From assembly GCF_001038455.1 (NCBI RefSeq), contig NZ_LDUY01000017.1:1-35333 (forward strand): DNA of 35,333 bases, in the 5' to 3' direction. Positions 1 to 8,400 of this stretch are shown here, piece by piece. A program made the translations under genes and the position numbers. Position 1 is the stretch's first letter; each line of letters begins with the position of its first letter. The notes under the pieces were generated by a model, which was given only the letters and a program-made list of their open reading frames with translations, did not search any database and had not been told where the DNA came from. The DNA is from Fructobacillus sp. EFB-N1 (GTDB lineage: Bacteria; Bacillota; Bacilli; Lactobacillales; Lactobacillaceae).

Positions 1-2
1 TT

Positions 3-1532
3 CTTTGGGTTTTTATTTTAAATTTTCTCGTTCGAATTAATTATAGAATCTGCCATTTTAAAAACTTTGCTAAGACAAAGAAAATTACCCATCAAGTTCG
101 GCTTCAGGAGGTAGGACTGAAGCTGGACCGCCCGTTAACATGGCTAGACCGTTTAAATGCTTATTTTCACCAATTGCATGCGTCCTTATCGGACCGTGCC
201 AAGAAACTACCAAATCCGATCAGTAATTATGCCTTAGCACTTTTACCCGAAGATTGGTCGACTTGGCAAAAGGGCCTCTTTTTATCAGTTTTGACCTTTC
301 CACTAATCGTGGCGCAGCAGTATACCTGGAATATTTGGCAAAGTTTTGCCAATTTGATTGCTATCCCAGTCTTTTCGCTGGTGATTTTACCCGTTGTGTT
401 GGTTGCATTTTTCGGTCAGGTGGTGCCGGGTTTGGCTCCGGTAGCGAATTGGCTGGTAACGATGTTTGACCAATCTGTCTATTGGTTAGGCAACCTGCCG
501 GGACAAATTGTTATTGGCGCACTGCCTTGGCCAATTTTATTAGTACTGGGTTTTGCGCCCTGGTTTTTATTGGGAGCCGAGAAGGCTGGTCGTCGGTGGG
601 TGGTCGGTACGTGGCTGTTCGCCTTGATAATTGGTTTCTTTTTAGTCCATTTTCCAAGAACGGGCGAGTTTACAACCTTTGATATTGGTCAGGGCGATGC
701 CGCCTTACTTCGTGAGCCATACAATAAGACAATCACCTTAATTGATACAGGTGGCAAGATTTCTTTTCAAAAACCATGTTTCTCTGGCCAGGGGTCAGCT
801 GAAAACAATCCACACGGCAAGCAGGGGTGGCCGAAAAATCAAGAGGGTCAGGCCCGTTCAGTGATTGTGCCTTACTTGCATGCGCGTGGTATTAGTAGAA
901 TTAATACGTTGTCACTATCTCACCAGGACCAAGACCATATTGGCGATGCTCGAGTAATTTTAACAACGTTTCAAGTGGACCAGGTTTTGCTGCCTGCTGG
1001 GATGACTAAGCAAGCAGCTTTTCGGAAAAGAATTCAGCCTTACCTGGGGCGGACAAAGGTGGTTTCTGTGACTGACCGGGTGCAACCAGCTAACTTGCCA
1101 TTGCGCGTTTTACACCCGTTTCAACCGGGTATTGGGGAAAATGAAGACTCAATTGCTCTTGGTGGCCGGATTGGCCCCTTGGCCTTGTTTACCGCTGGTG
1201 ACTTGGATCAGGCTGGGGAGAAAAAAGTTTTGGCTAGGTACCCAAGTTTTCGCCCGGATTTGATTAAGTTTGGCCATCACGGTTCACGAACATCAACGAA
1301 TAAAGAGGTGTTGGCTAAGTGGCAGCCGACCTATGGGCTAATTTCTGCTGGCCGCAAAAACCGTTACGGCCATCCAAACCAGGAAGTTTTGGCGATTGCT
1401 GCTCAGCAAAAGATGATTGTCTACGATACAAGGCGGCAAGGTATGCTAAGATATGTATATGAGAATCACAATAAAGGACATTTTCAGGTAAAAAGCTTCA
1501 ATGACCTTACAAACAGTAAAACAACAAATTGA
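3..1532 (+). CDS. comEC: ComEC/Rec2-family DNA uptake protein, 3' part only
   Basis: ComEC forms the membrane channel that brings single-stranded DNA into the cell during transformation. Only the C-terminal part is here. Numbering from a TTG at 174, several hydrophobic segments (about residues 34-160) are followed by the metallo-beta-lactamase-like domain: FDIGQGDA near 169-176, the metal motif SHQDQDHIG at 249-257, FTAGDLD at 339-345, FGHHGS at 366-371 and RYGHP at 397-401. The reading frame stays open leftward to the window edge and 174 has no ribosome binding site, so I treat the gene as partial. Family members are usually about 700-800 residues, so roughly the first 250-300 are missing, including the OB-fold and most channel helices. 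The first ~85 bases are AT-rich and carry a repeat shared with the far end, so the gene may be interrupted there. The C-terminus overlaps holA by 32 bases. Identity is sure; the 5' boundary is not. Confidence 0.85.
   Translation, partial: LWVFILNFLVRINYRICHFKNFAKTKKITHQVRLQEVGLKLDRPLTWLDRLNAYFHQLHASLSDRAKKLPNPISNYALALLPEDWSTWQKGLFLSVLTFPLIVAQQYTWNIWQSFANLIAIPVFSLVILPVVLVAFFGQVVPGLAPVANWLVTMFDQSVYWLGNLPGQIVIGALPWPILLVLGFAPWFLLGAEKAGRRWVVGTWLFALIIGFFLVHFPRTGEFTTFDIGQGDAALLREPYNKTITLIDTGGKISFQKPCFSGQGSAENNPHGKQGWPKNQEGQARSVIVPYLHARGISRINTLSLSHQDQDHIGDARVILTTFQVDQVLLPAGMTKQAAFRKRIQPYLGRTKVVSVTDRVQPANLPLRVLHPFQPGIGENEDSIALGGRIGPLALFTAGDLDQAGEKKVLARYPSFRPDLIKFGHHGSRTSTNKEVLAKWQPTYGLISAGRKNRYGHPNQEVLAIAAQQKMIVYDTRRQGMLRYVYENHNKGHFQVKSFNDLTNSKTTN
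7..55 (+). repeat. 49-bp terminal inverted repeat, left copy
   Basis: Starts GGGTTTTTATTTTAAATTTT and ends TAGAATCTGCCA. The reverse complement occurs once more, with 49/49 identity by eye, at 35281-35329. Bases outside both copies differ (6 bases at the left edge, 4 at the right edge), and the inner flanks also diverge at once. I do not recognise the element. It could be an insertion sequence end, a small dispersed repeat or a recombination site. Confidence 0.85.
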
Positions 1533-2499
1533 TCAGAGAGCGTTGCCAAGCCTGTACCTGGTGACCGGTAACGAGCCCGCTTTAGTTCAAAAAGCTCACC
1601 GATTATTTGCGTCGATTATTGACCCGGCCGAGCAAGAAATGAACCAGTCGACATATGATTTCGCCGAGGTTGGCCTGGACCCAATCCTGGACGATTATTT
1701 GAGTGCTCCATTTTTCGGCGATCACCGCTTAGTTTTGGTTGAAAATCCAACCTTCTTAACGGCCGGATCGAAGTTAACGGCTAATCAGGAAAAGGCTTTG
1801 CAAGAAGCATTGGACCATCCAGTGCCAGGAAACCTCTTGATTTTGTTTGCTAATGAGGCTTCTTTGGACAAACGTAAGAAGGTCACCAAGTCTATTTTGA
1901 GTCAAGCAGAGCTTCTCGACTTACCGGCATTGGATGAACGCCAGACACGACAGGCCCTGCACCAGTTCTTAGACCAGCGGCGGGTAGAAATAAGCCAAGA
2001 AGCAGAGGCTGAGTTACTTCTGAGAACCCAGGCCTCTTACTCGAAAGTCTTGGCTGAATTACCCAAGCTCTTGGCTTATGCTAGTCAAACGAAAACGATT
2101 GATTTGACTGGGGTAACCGGTTTGGTTCCAAAGGAATCAACGGCTCAAGCCTTTGATTTGGCCGATTTGGTTTTGAAACAGAAAAAAGCCGAAGCCTTGC
2201 ACCTGTACTATGACCTCATTAAAAATGGCGAAGCACCGCTGCGCCTGAATGCTCTTTTGCTCGGCCAATTCCGCTTATTATTACAGGTCGCTGGTTCGGC
2301 TGGGAGCGACCAGTCTGTTGGAAGTGCTTTGAAAGTTCACCCTTACCGGGTAAAGCTGGCACGACAATCGTTACGTCACTACCGGTTGGGACAGGTGCGG
2401 ACCGGATTCTTGCAGATTTTACAAATGGAAATTAAGATGAAGTCCGAAACGGTTGACCCACTCTTCTTGTTTGAAAACTTTATGATTAATTTTCGCTAA
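1501..2499 (+). CDS. holA: DNA polymerase III delta subunit
   Basis: HolA is the clamp-loader subunit that opens the beta sliding clamp so it can be loaded on primed DNA at the replication fork. The 332-residue protein has the usual length. It starts with the typical delta fold (SLYLVTGNEPALVQKA, residues 18-33) and has the C-terminal helical region with the late motif GEAPLRLNALLLGQFRLLL. The ATG lies inside the comEC 3' end (32-base overlap), so translation is probably coupled to comEC; the nearest purine-rich sequence is a weak AGG 13 bases upstream. comEC-holA adjacency is common in Firmicutes. A hairpin follows directly. Confidence 0.95.
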   Translation: MTLQTVKQQIDQRALPSLYLVTGNEPALVQKAHRLFASIIDPAEQEMNQSTYDFAEVGLDPILDDYLSAPFFGDHRLVLVENPTFLTAGSKLTANQEKALQEALDHPVPGNLLILFANEASLDKRKKVTKSILSQAELLDLPALDERQTRQALHQFLDQRRVEISQEAEAELLLRTQASYSKVLAELPKLLAYASQTKTIDLTGVTGLVPKESTAQAFDLADLVLKQKKAEALHLYYDLIKNGEAPLRLNALLLGQFRLLLQVAGSAGSDQSVGSALKVHPYRVKLARQSLRHYRLGQVRTGFLQILQMEIKMKSETVDPLFLFENFMINFR

Positions 2500-2500
2500 T

Positions 2501-2533
2501 AAAAAGGCCCGACACCATTGTGGTGTTGGGCCT
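2501..2533. terminator. Intrinsic terminator between convergent holA and DyP gene
   Basis: A 12-bp GC-rich stem (GGCCCGACACCA / TGGTGTTGGGCC) with a 3-base loop sits between two convergent genes. Read on the minus strand it ends in a run of five T, so it is a good terminator for the peroxidase gene. On the plus strand the tail is only GATTTAC, so it is weaker for holA. Confidence 0.8.
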
Positions 2534-2551
2534 GATTTACTATTGCTATAT

Positions 2552-3511
2552 TTAGTCAAAGTCGCCATCGGCAATTTGTGCTAATGTATCGCGGGAAGGG
2601 ATGAAGAAAAGTTGACCGGACAAAAGTTCTGAGAAGGTCAACAGGAAGTCGGATTTATCAACCATGTTTTGCAGCATGCCCTTGGTCACTTCCCAATGAC
2701 GGGCGTAACCCATGAAGTAGGTTCCGGTGTTTCCAGTAGCAGGGTCAGAGTAAGGAACGTTCATGCGGATAATCTTCTGCTCAACGCCATTTGGCTCATA
2801 CTTAGAAGCAACGTTATGGGCATTTTCATACTTCTCGTCGTCTTCCAATTCTAAATCAGAAAACTTTTCGCGGCCAACAGCCTTTTCCTGGTGCTCGGTC
2901 TTCATTTTGTTCCAAAAGTCCATGTTGTGGCGCCACTTTTGTGCAAAGGCGTATGAACCATTTTCAAAAGCAGCATCCTCATCACCAATCAGAGCATAGT
3001 CGGCTGAATCTTCTGGTGCGGGTGCTTCGGTTCCATCAATAAAGCCGATAATTGCGCGACCTTCGAAGTAGCGGAAGCCCTGGGTTGAATCAACGACTTC
3101 AGTAAAGTCCTTCAAAAACTTCATGAATTGGGTTTGAGCTTCGACGACAATGGCTTGATTATTAGCACGAATATGGAAAAAAATGTCTCCTTCGGTGGCG
3201 GGCATGCTATATTTTGGCCCTTTCATACCGGCAAAGGTTTCAAGTTCCTTTGGCTTAGCAGACTTTGGGAAAAGGAGTTCCCAGGCATGGTTTGAGAAAC
3301 CGATAGCAACCTTCAATGTTGAGGGAGAACCATCATTTTGTCCGTCGCGGATCCGTAGCGAACGGATAATGGCTTGTGACCGGTCTGCAAAATCAACGAT
3401 TGCATCATGCAGGTCGGCTTGTGGCAGGTCCTTAAATTTTAATACGGTAAACTGGACGCTTTGCCCGATGTCCTTCCAGACATCTTGTGCGATTTTCGGA
3501 TTAATTGGCAT
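2552..3511 (-). CDS. DyP-type heme peroxidase (YfeX-like class)
   Basis: Dye-decolourising peroxidases bind heme b and reduce hydrogen peroxide using varied electron donors. The 319-residue protein has the GxxDG signature (GFIDG, 156-160; Asp159), a candidate proximal heme ligand His232 (in NAHNVASKY) and a distal Arg249 17 residues later. The Asp/His/Arg spacing closely follows E. coli YfeX. The late segment GTYFMGYARHWEVTKGML fits the family too. No signal peptide or twin-arginine motif is seen, so it should be cytoplasmic. The start is supported by GAGGAA 8 bases upstream of the ATG. It is the only clear minus-strand gene, apparently monocistronic, with no iron-transport partners next to it. 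The C-terminus shows no obvious encapsulin-targeting tail. The true substrate cannot be read from sequence. Confidence 0.93.
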   Translation of the reverse strand: MPINPKIAQDVWKDIGQSVQFTVLKFKDLPQADLHDAIVDFADRSQAIIRSLRIRDGQNDGSPSTLKVAIGFSNHAWELLFPKSAKPKELETFAGMKGPKYSMPATEGDIFFHIRANNQAIVVEAQTQFMKFLKDFTEVVDSTQGFRYFEGRAIIGFIDGTEAPAPEDSADYALIGDEDAAFENGSYAFAQKWRHNMDFWNKMKTEHQEKAVGREKFSDLELEDDEKYENAHNVASKYEPNGVEQKIIRMNVPYSDPATGNTGTYFMGYARHWEVTKGMLQNMVDKSDFLLTFSELLSGQLFFIPSRDTLAQIADGDFD

Positions 3512-3548
3512 TTCACTAATTCCTCATTTCCTAATTTTACTTTTTTCA

Positions 3549-3554
3549 TTGTAC
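3549..3554 (-). promoter_or_regulatory. Possible -10 element of the DyP gene
   Basis: TACAAT on the minus strand, 37 bases upstream of the peroxidase ATG. No convincing -35 box lies at the right spacing, so this is a weak call from position and sequence only. Confidence 0.3.
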
Positions 3555-3673
3555 CTCTCTTTTTCTCTAAACGCTATAGATAAGATTGATTATAATTTAT
3601 TTGGAGATTTTCTAATAAAAAAACAGCTAAAAATACTTGGCATTGTGCTGTTATTATTCATATTAAAGTAGAT

Positions 3674-3703
3674 GGCAGTTGTTTTTACACAACTGGCGTT
3701 TTT
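3674..3703 (+). terminator. Hairpin plus T-run upstream of recX
   Basis: GGCAGTTGT and ACAACTGGC pair with one mismatch around a 6-base loop, followed by GTTTTT. It looks like an intrinsic terminator on the plus strand but lies between two divergent genes. A candidate promoter (TTGGCA, 18 bases, TATTAA, near 3638-3667) ends just before it, so it may be a recX leader attenuator rather than a gene-end terminator. Confidence 0.4.
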
Positions 3704-3728
3704 AGCTGAAAATTCGTAAAATAGGCCT

Positions 3729-4529
3729 ATGAAAACAATTACGAAAATTGCGACACAAAAGCGGGATGGCCGCTATAATATCGAATTGGACGGGCACTTT
3801 GCCTTTGGGCTGTCCGAAAACGTTTTGGCAAAGTTTGGTCTTTTGAAAGGCCGCCAACTTGATGACGCCATGATTGAAGAACTAAAGCAGGCGGAGAAGG
3901 TTGATCAAGGTCTCAAAATTGCGCTGAACTATTTAAGCCCCGCCTTACGCACCGTTCGTCAGGTCAAAGATCGCCTGAAGCAAAAGAAGGTGGAAGAGGG
4001 GGTTATTGACCAGGTTATCAGTCATCTACTTCAGCATGGCCTGTTAGATGATGCTGTCTATGCTAAACACTATGTCGCCACGAAACAAGTATTTAATCCC
4101 AAGGGACCTAGGGGGATTGCGCAGGACTTGAAGCAGGCCGGTGTCCAAGAAGAAATCATCGAAAATGCTATTTTAGGCTTTGCAGAAGAGGACCAGGTCT
4201 TAGTTGCCACAAAAATGGCGGAAAAATTAGCACGGACTCATCGACGCGATTCAACGGTGATTCGCCAACAAAAGGTTGCGCAGGCCTTGGTGCAAAAGGG
4301 CTTTTCCTATGACCTGGCCAGTCAGGTCATCAATGACCTAGATATCGCAAATGATGAAGACGATGAGCAAGAGAATGCTAACAAGCAGGCAGAAAAACTT
4401 GCTCGCCATCATCAGCGTCTGGCTGCCAAAGACCGATTTTATAAGGTGAAACAGGGCCTTTATGCAAAAGGTTATCGTGGTGAAGTCATCGACCAGGCTC
4501 TGGCAACAATCGACTTTGAAGAGGAATGA
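3729..4529 (+). CDS. recX: Recombination regulator RecX
   Basis: RecX binds RecA filaments and modulates RecA recombinase activity in the cytoplasm. The 266-residue protein matches the long Firmicutes form: an N-terminal beta-rich segment (TKIATQKRDGRYNIELDG) followed by repeated three-helix RecX units. Typical motifs are ALNYLSPALRTVRQVKDRL, HGLLDDAVYAKHYV, PKGPRGIAQDLKQAG and KQGLYAKGYRGEVIDQAL. The start codon has only a weak ribosome binding site (AGGCC next to the ATG). The gene is alone between a divergent peroxidase gene and a separately promoted downstream gene. An acidic, low-complexity stretch (DEDDEQEN) separates the last repeats. Confidence 0.95.
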   Translation: MKTITKIATQKRDGRYNIELDGHFAFGLSENVLAKFGLLKGRQLDDAMIEELKQAEKVDQGLKIALNYLSPALRTVRQVKDRLKQKKVEEGVIDQVISHLLQHGLLDDAVYAKHYVATKQVFNPKGPRGIAQDLKQAGVQEEIIENAILGFAEEDQVLVATKMAEKLARTHRRDSTVIRQQKVAQALVQKGFSYDLASQVINDLDIANDEDDEQENANKQAEKLARHHQRLAAKDRFYKVKQGLYAKGYRGEVIDQALATIDFEEE

Positions 4530-4539
4530 AAGGTTAGCT

Positions 4540-4656
4540 ATGGACTTTGCGATTGATTCTGAGGCAAACAAGCTGGATGGTCTAGCATTGTTTTATAGAG
4601 TAAGGTTAGGTCGGCTGCTCGGCTTCGTGCTTCTTAATTGTTTTTCAGTGCAATAA
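4540..4656 (+). CDS. Possible small ORF of unknown function (38 aa)
   Basis: An ATG preceded by AAAGG at a workable distance opens 11 bases after the recX stop and reads MDFAIDSEANKLDGLALFYR followed by a hydrophobic, Arg/Leu-rich end. I do not recognise it. The sequence is compatible with a tiny membrane-associated peptide, with the 5' remnant of a decayed gene, or with chance. No terminator follows it directly. Confidence 0.2.
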   Translation: MDFAIDSEANKLDGLALFYRVRLGRLLGFVLLNCFSVQ

Positions 4657-4732
4657 TACGCCAGTAGTCTGTCCAAAAACTCCCCCTTTTCTAGAGAAAA
4701 TTGACCATATTAGCCAACTGATTTTAAAATTA

Positions 4733-4741
4733 TGGTATAAT
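4733..4741 (+). promoter_or_regulatory. Extended -10 promoter of the DUF402 gene
   Basis: TGGTATAAT matches an extended -10 (TGn plus TATAAT) 35 bases before the ATG at 4777. A TTGACC lies too far upstream (29-base spacer) to be its -35, so the extended -10 probably compensates. Confidence 0.55.
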
Positions 4742-4776
4742 TGAAAAGGAATTTTTGTCAGAAAAGTGGGACGAGC

Positions 4777-5346
4777 ATGATTGTTGATAAGCCAAGTCGC
4801 GGACCGCGCGAAGGGGATGTCATCACGATCAAAAGCTATAAGCATGACGGCTCGCTGCATCGAACCTGGCGTGACACGATGGTGTTGAAAACCAGTGAAA
4901 ATGCCATTATTGGTCTAAATGACCATACTTTGGTGACAGAAGATAACGGTCGGCGCTGGGTGACTCGCGAACCGGCTATCTTGTACTTCCATAAGAAGTA
5001 TTGGTTTAACATCGTCGCGATGATTCGCGATAACGGGATATCTTACTACTGTAACTTAGCCTCACCATACACTTTGGATAAAGAAGCGCTCAAGTATATC
5101 GATTATGATTTGGACGTTAAGGTTTTCCCGGATGGGGAAAAACATCTCTTAGATGCGGATGAGTATGCGGCCCACAGTAAACAATGGCATTACCCTAAAG
5201 AAGTTGATCAAATTTTAAAGGCACACGTTAAAATTTTGGTTGACTGGATTAATAACGAAAAAGGACCTTTTTCGCAGGGGTACGTCGATGTTTGGTATTC
5301 TCGTTACCAATATTTGATGCAACAGCGGTTAAAAGATCGTCGTTGA
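4777..5346 (+). CDS. DUF402 nucleoside tri-/diphosphate phosphatase (YgaC-like)
   Basis: This family hydrolyses nucleoside tri- and diphosphates; characterised Firmicutes members include B. subtilis YgaC and a staphylococcal homologue. The 189-residue protein is strongly conserved: [20 protein letters not shown] near the N-terminus, then [59 protein letters not shown] and the C-terminal [19 protein letters not shown] place the start at 4777 rather than 36 bases earlier because homologues begin just before the KEGD-like motif and the promoter -10 overlaps the earlier start. It has its own promoter and a strong terminator, so it is likely monocistronic. The physiological nucleotide cannot be read from the sequence. 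Confidence 0.9.
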   Translation: MIVDKPSRGPREGDVITIKSYKHDGSLHRTWRDTMVLKTSENAIIGLNDHTLVTEDNGRRWVTREPAILYFHKKYWFNIVAMIRDNGISYYCNLASPYTLDKEALKYIDYDLDVKVFPDGEKHLLDADEYAAHSKQWHYPKEVDQILKAHVKILVDWINNEKGPFSQGYVDVWYSRYQYLMQQRLKDRR

Positions 5347-5355
5347 CTAAGTTAG

Positions 5356-5382
5356 AAGAACACGGAAACGTGTTCTTTTTTT
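5356..5382 (+). terminator. Strong intrinsic terminator after the DUF402 gene
   Basis: A 9-bp stem AAGAACACG / CGTGTTCTT closes on a GAAA tetraloop and is followed by a T-run. A TATAAT at 5384-5389 directly after it may serve as the -10 of addB, but I find no good -35. Confidence 0.9.
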
Positions 5383-5419
5383 GTATAATAAACATAACTA
5401 AAAAAGACTAGGGGATGAC

Positions 5420-8400
5420 ATGGCGGTTACGATTTTATTAACACCGGGTGAAGTAGACAGCCGGCAACAACTGGTTGAACAAATTCACAACCACCTGGTC
5501 CATGAGGACCGGCGTGATATTTACTACGTGGTGCCTAATCACGTGAAGTTTGATGCGGAAGTCGACGTCTTAAAACGGTTGGCTCGGGCTCAGGGCTATT
5601 CGGCGGACCAAGTTTTTGCGCAATCACAGGTTCAGGTTTACTCGTTGACCCGGTTAGCCTGGCGTTTCTTGCAGGCCGAAGGAAAGGTTCAGCCACCTGT
5701 GTTGGGTGAGGCCGGCCTCTTTGTGCTGGTTTCCCAAATCTTAAAAGAAAATGCCAGTCTCTTGCCAACCTTTGCCCGAATGCAGGCTAAGAAAGGCTTT
5801 GTACAAAATTTGGTTAGTCAGTTAGCTGAGTTGCGCGGCGCAGAAATCAGCCCCCAGGACTTGTTGGCTATCTTGGACCAGGTTCAGGAAAGTGGGCAAA
5901 AAAATCCCCTGCAGACCAAGACTTTAAGTCAGAAGCTCCGGGATTTGGCAGTCGTAGCGGACGCCTTCAATGAGGCCTTGGCGAAACGCTATTTGTTGGC
6001 CCAAGAAGCCCTACCTTATTTTGTTGAGCAAAGCGAGAACTTGGACTTAAGTAATACTGTCATCTACCTTGAAGGGTTTACAGGCTTTACGGCTGGTGAA
6101 TGGTCGGTCGTGAACTTTTTGATTGAAAAAACTGATTTGACCTTGGCTATCTTGGGTGACAAAGACCAGTTGACCACTTTTGAATCGGGGGATGTTTACG
6201 CTAAACCATTGACAACGGCCTTAACCATTATCAAACGGGCCCGATACAAGGAAACTGATGTTACTGTTTTGGACGGCCGACAAGATCACCCGTTCGAGAC
6301 CATTAGTGCGACGGCTGACAAAAATGAGCTTGCTACTGATTTAAAACAACAAAATAAAACCACAAAGGAAATTCTATTACCGGCTTGGGCCAAGTTAGGT
6401 TCCTACCAAGAGCCAAAAGGCCAACAGGTAGAACCTGATTTACAAGCCTTTGTGGCGGATAATACCGTGACGGAATTAGAAGAGGTAGCCCGGCGAATTC
6501 GTCAAGACTTACAAGACCAACCTGACCTACACCTACGGGACATCTTGGTCCTAGCGCGTGACCTGGGTCCTTATAGTAAGCACCTACCAGCAGTGATGAA
6601 TCAGTTCGACTTGGCTTACTTCTTGGATAATGACATTAAGATGGGCAACCATCCCTTGGTGGAATTGGTAACGAAGCTGCTTGGTCCTGCTAATCAGGCC
6701 TTTTACCCGGAAAATATCCTGATAATTTTGAAAACTGGTTTCTTACGGCCTAGCCAAGACGGTCAGTTAATTAGTGATGATATTTATTTTGAAACCGTGG
6801 CCTACCTTGATAATTATTTGGCTGGCCACCGCCCTTCTGCACAGAAATGGCATGATCGGCAAGCGCAGTTTATCCTGTTTGAGGATAACGGTGAACCAGA
6901 CCGGCCTGGCTTCGACCAAGATCAGCGGGTTAACCGCCGCCTGAACCTTCTAAAGGGTTTTGTGGTGGAAGCCCTTGATGCCATGAACCAGGGGTTAAAG
7001 CAGGCGAAAACGTTAAGCGACGGTGCCCGGTTTTTGATGGCTTACCTGGACCAGTTTCAGGTTAAAAAAGCGATTATCAACCACCGAGACGCCCTGGTGG
7101 AAGCTGGTGACCTGGTGAAGGCACAACAGGTCATGGAAGTTTGGCAACTCTTTATTAATATTTTGGACCAGGTGGTCCAAGTGGCCGGTGATCAAGACTT
7201 TGACCGCCAGGTCTTTTTGGCGGCCCTGCAATCAGGGTTTGCCGGAGGTAAGTTTACGGGTATTCCTAACCAGTTGGACCAGTTGACCATTTCAGAAGCT
7301 GGAATCGTGCAAAGTCAAAAGTACCGAGTTTTGTACTTTATTGGTGGAACCCGGTCGGCCTTGCCAGCGCAGGTTAAGAATAAGACCGTTTTGACGGACC
7401 AAGACCGCCTGCTCGTGCAGCCGGCATTGGCCGAGCAAGAAACGCCACGCTATTTGCGACAAACCGCAGCGGCCCAGATGGCCGAAGAAAACTTGGTCTT
7501 TTACGGGGCTTTGCAGGCTGCTTCATCAAAGGTTGTTTTGTCCTATCCACTGTTAAATCAGGAAGGCAAGCAAAACGAGATGTCGCCTTACTACAGTCGT
7601 TTGTTGAATTTCTTCTTGGTACCGGTTCAACCGGTGGCAGGACAGGCCAAAAACTTGGCTGATTTAACGGCGCATTACTTGGGAACACCGGCGGCAACGC
7701 TATCGCAATTGGCTAAAATGGCCGACTTAGCTGGTCAGGAAACTGATTTTCAAACGGTCCGAGATGCTTTGACGGATGCCGGCTTAGACGGCCAGGTGGA
7801 CCGAGTGCTGTCGAGCCGCCATTACCAAAACCAGGCCCGGATTTTGGCTCCTGCTTTGGCTAAGGAGTTATTCCAGCGGCCACTGCGGGTCTCAATTTCA
7901 CAAATTGAAGCTTTCTATCGAAATCCCTATGAGTACTTCCTGAAGTACGGCTTGCGCCTACAGGAGCGGCCAAGTGCCGAGTTGGATGCCGCCTCGACGG
8001 GAATTATTTATCATGACCTTTTTGAAAAGGCGGTTGGCAACTTGATTGAAAAGAAGGAAACCCTTCGCGACCTCACGCCAGCAGAGATTAAGACCGTTGT
8101 TCAAGACGAATTGGCTCGGTTGGTCCAGGAACCACAATTTGCTGAATTAAATGAGGATGGTCAAGGCAAGACGGTGGCCCAGTATTTGGACCAGGTTGCC
8201 CAGGAATTGCTCAAACACCTAACGCAGGCGGCTCAAACGAACCAGTCTGCCCCAGACCGGGTTGAAACGCTCTTTGGTTTTCCTCAGGGCGACCTGATGC
8301 CCTTGAGTTTGGGTGAGGGTGACCGGGAAGTCATCGTCCGTGGAAAGATTGATCGGTTAGACCGGCAGGACCCAGCAGGGGTCTTTGCCACTCTGGTCGA

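Noticed and set aside
101-123. Hairpin GCTTCAG/CTGAAGC with AGGAGG overlapping its loop as a start region for comEC
   Set aside because: No start codon in the comEC frame lies at a suitable distance, and the frame is open upstream; probably chance within coding sequence.
2552-3511. DyP peroxidase as encapsulin cargo
   Set aside because: No targeting tail at the C-terminus (ends QIADGDFD) and no encapsulin shell gene nearby.
2669-3671. Plus-strand reading frames opposite the peroxidase gene
   Set aside because: They are shadows of a well-conserved minus-strand gene with its own ribosome binding site.
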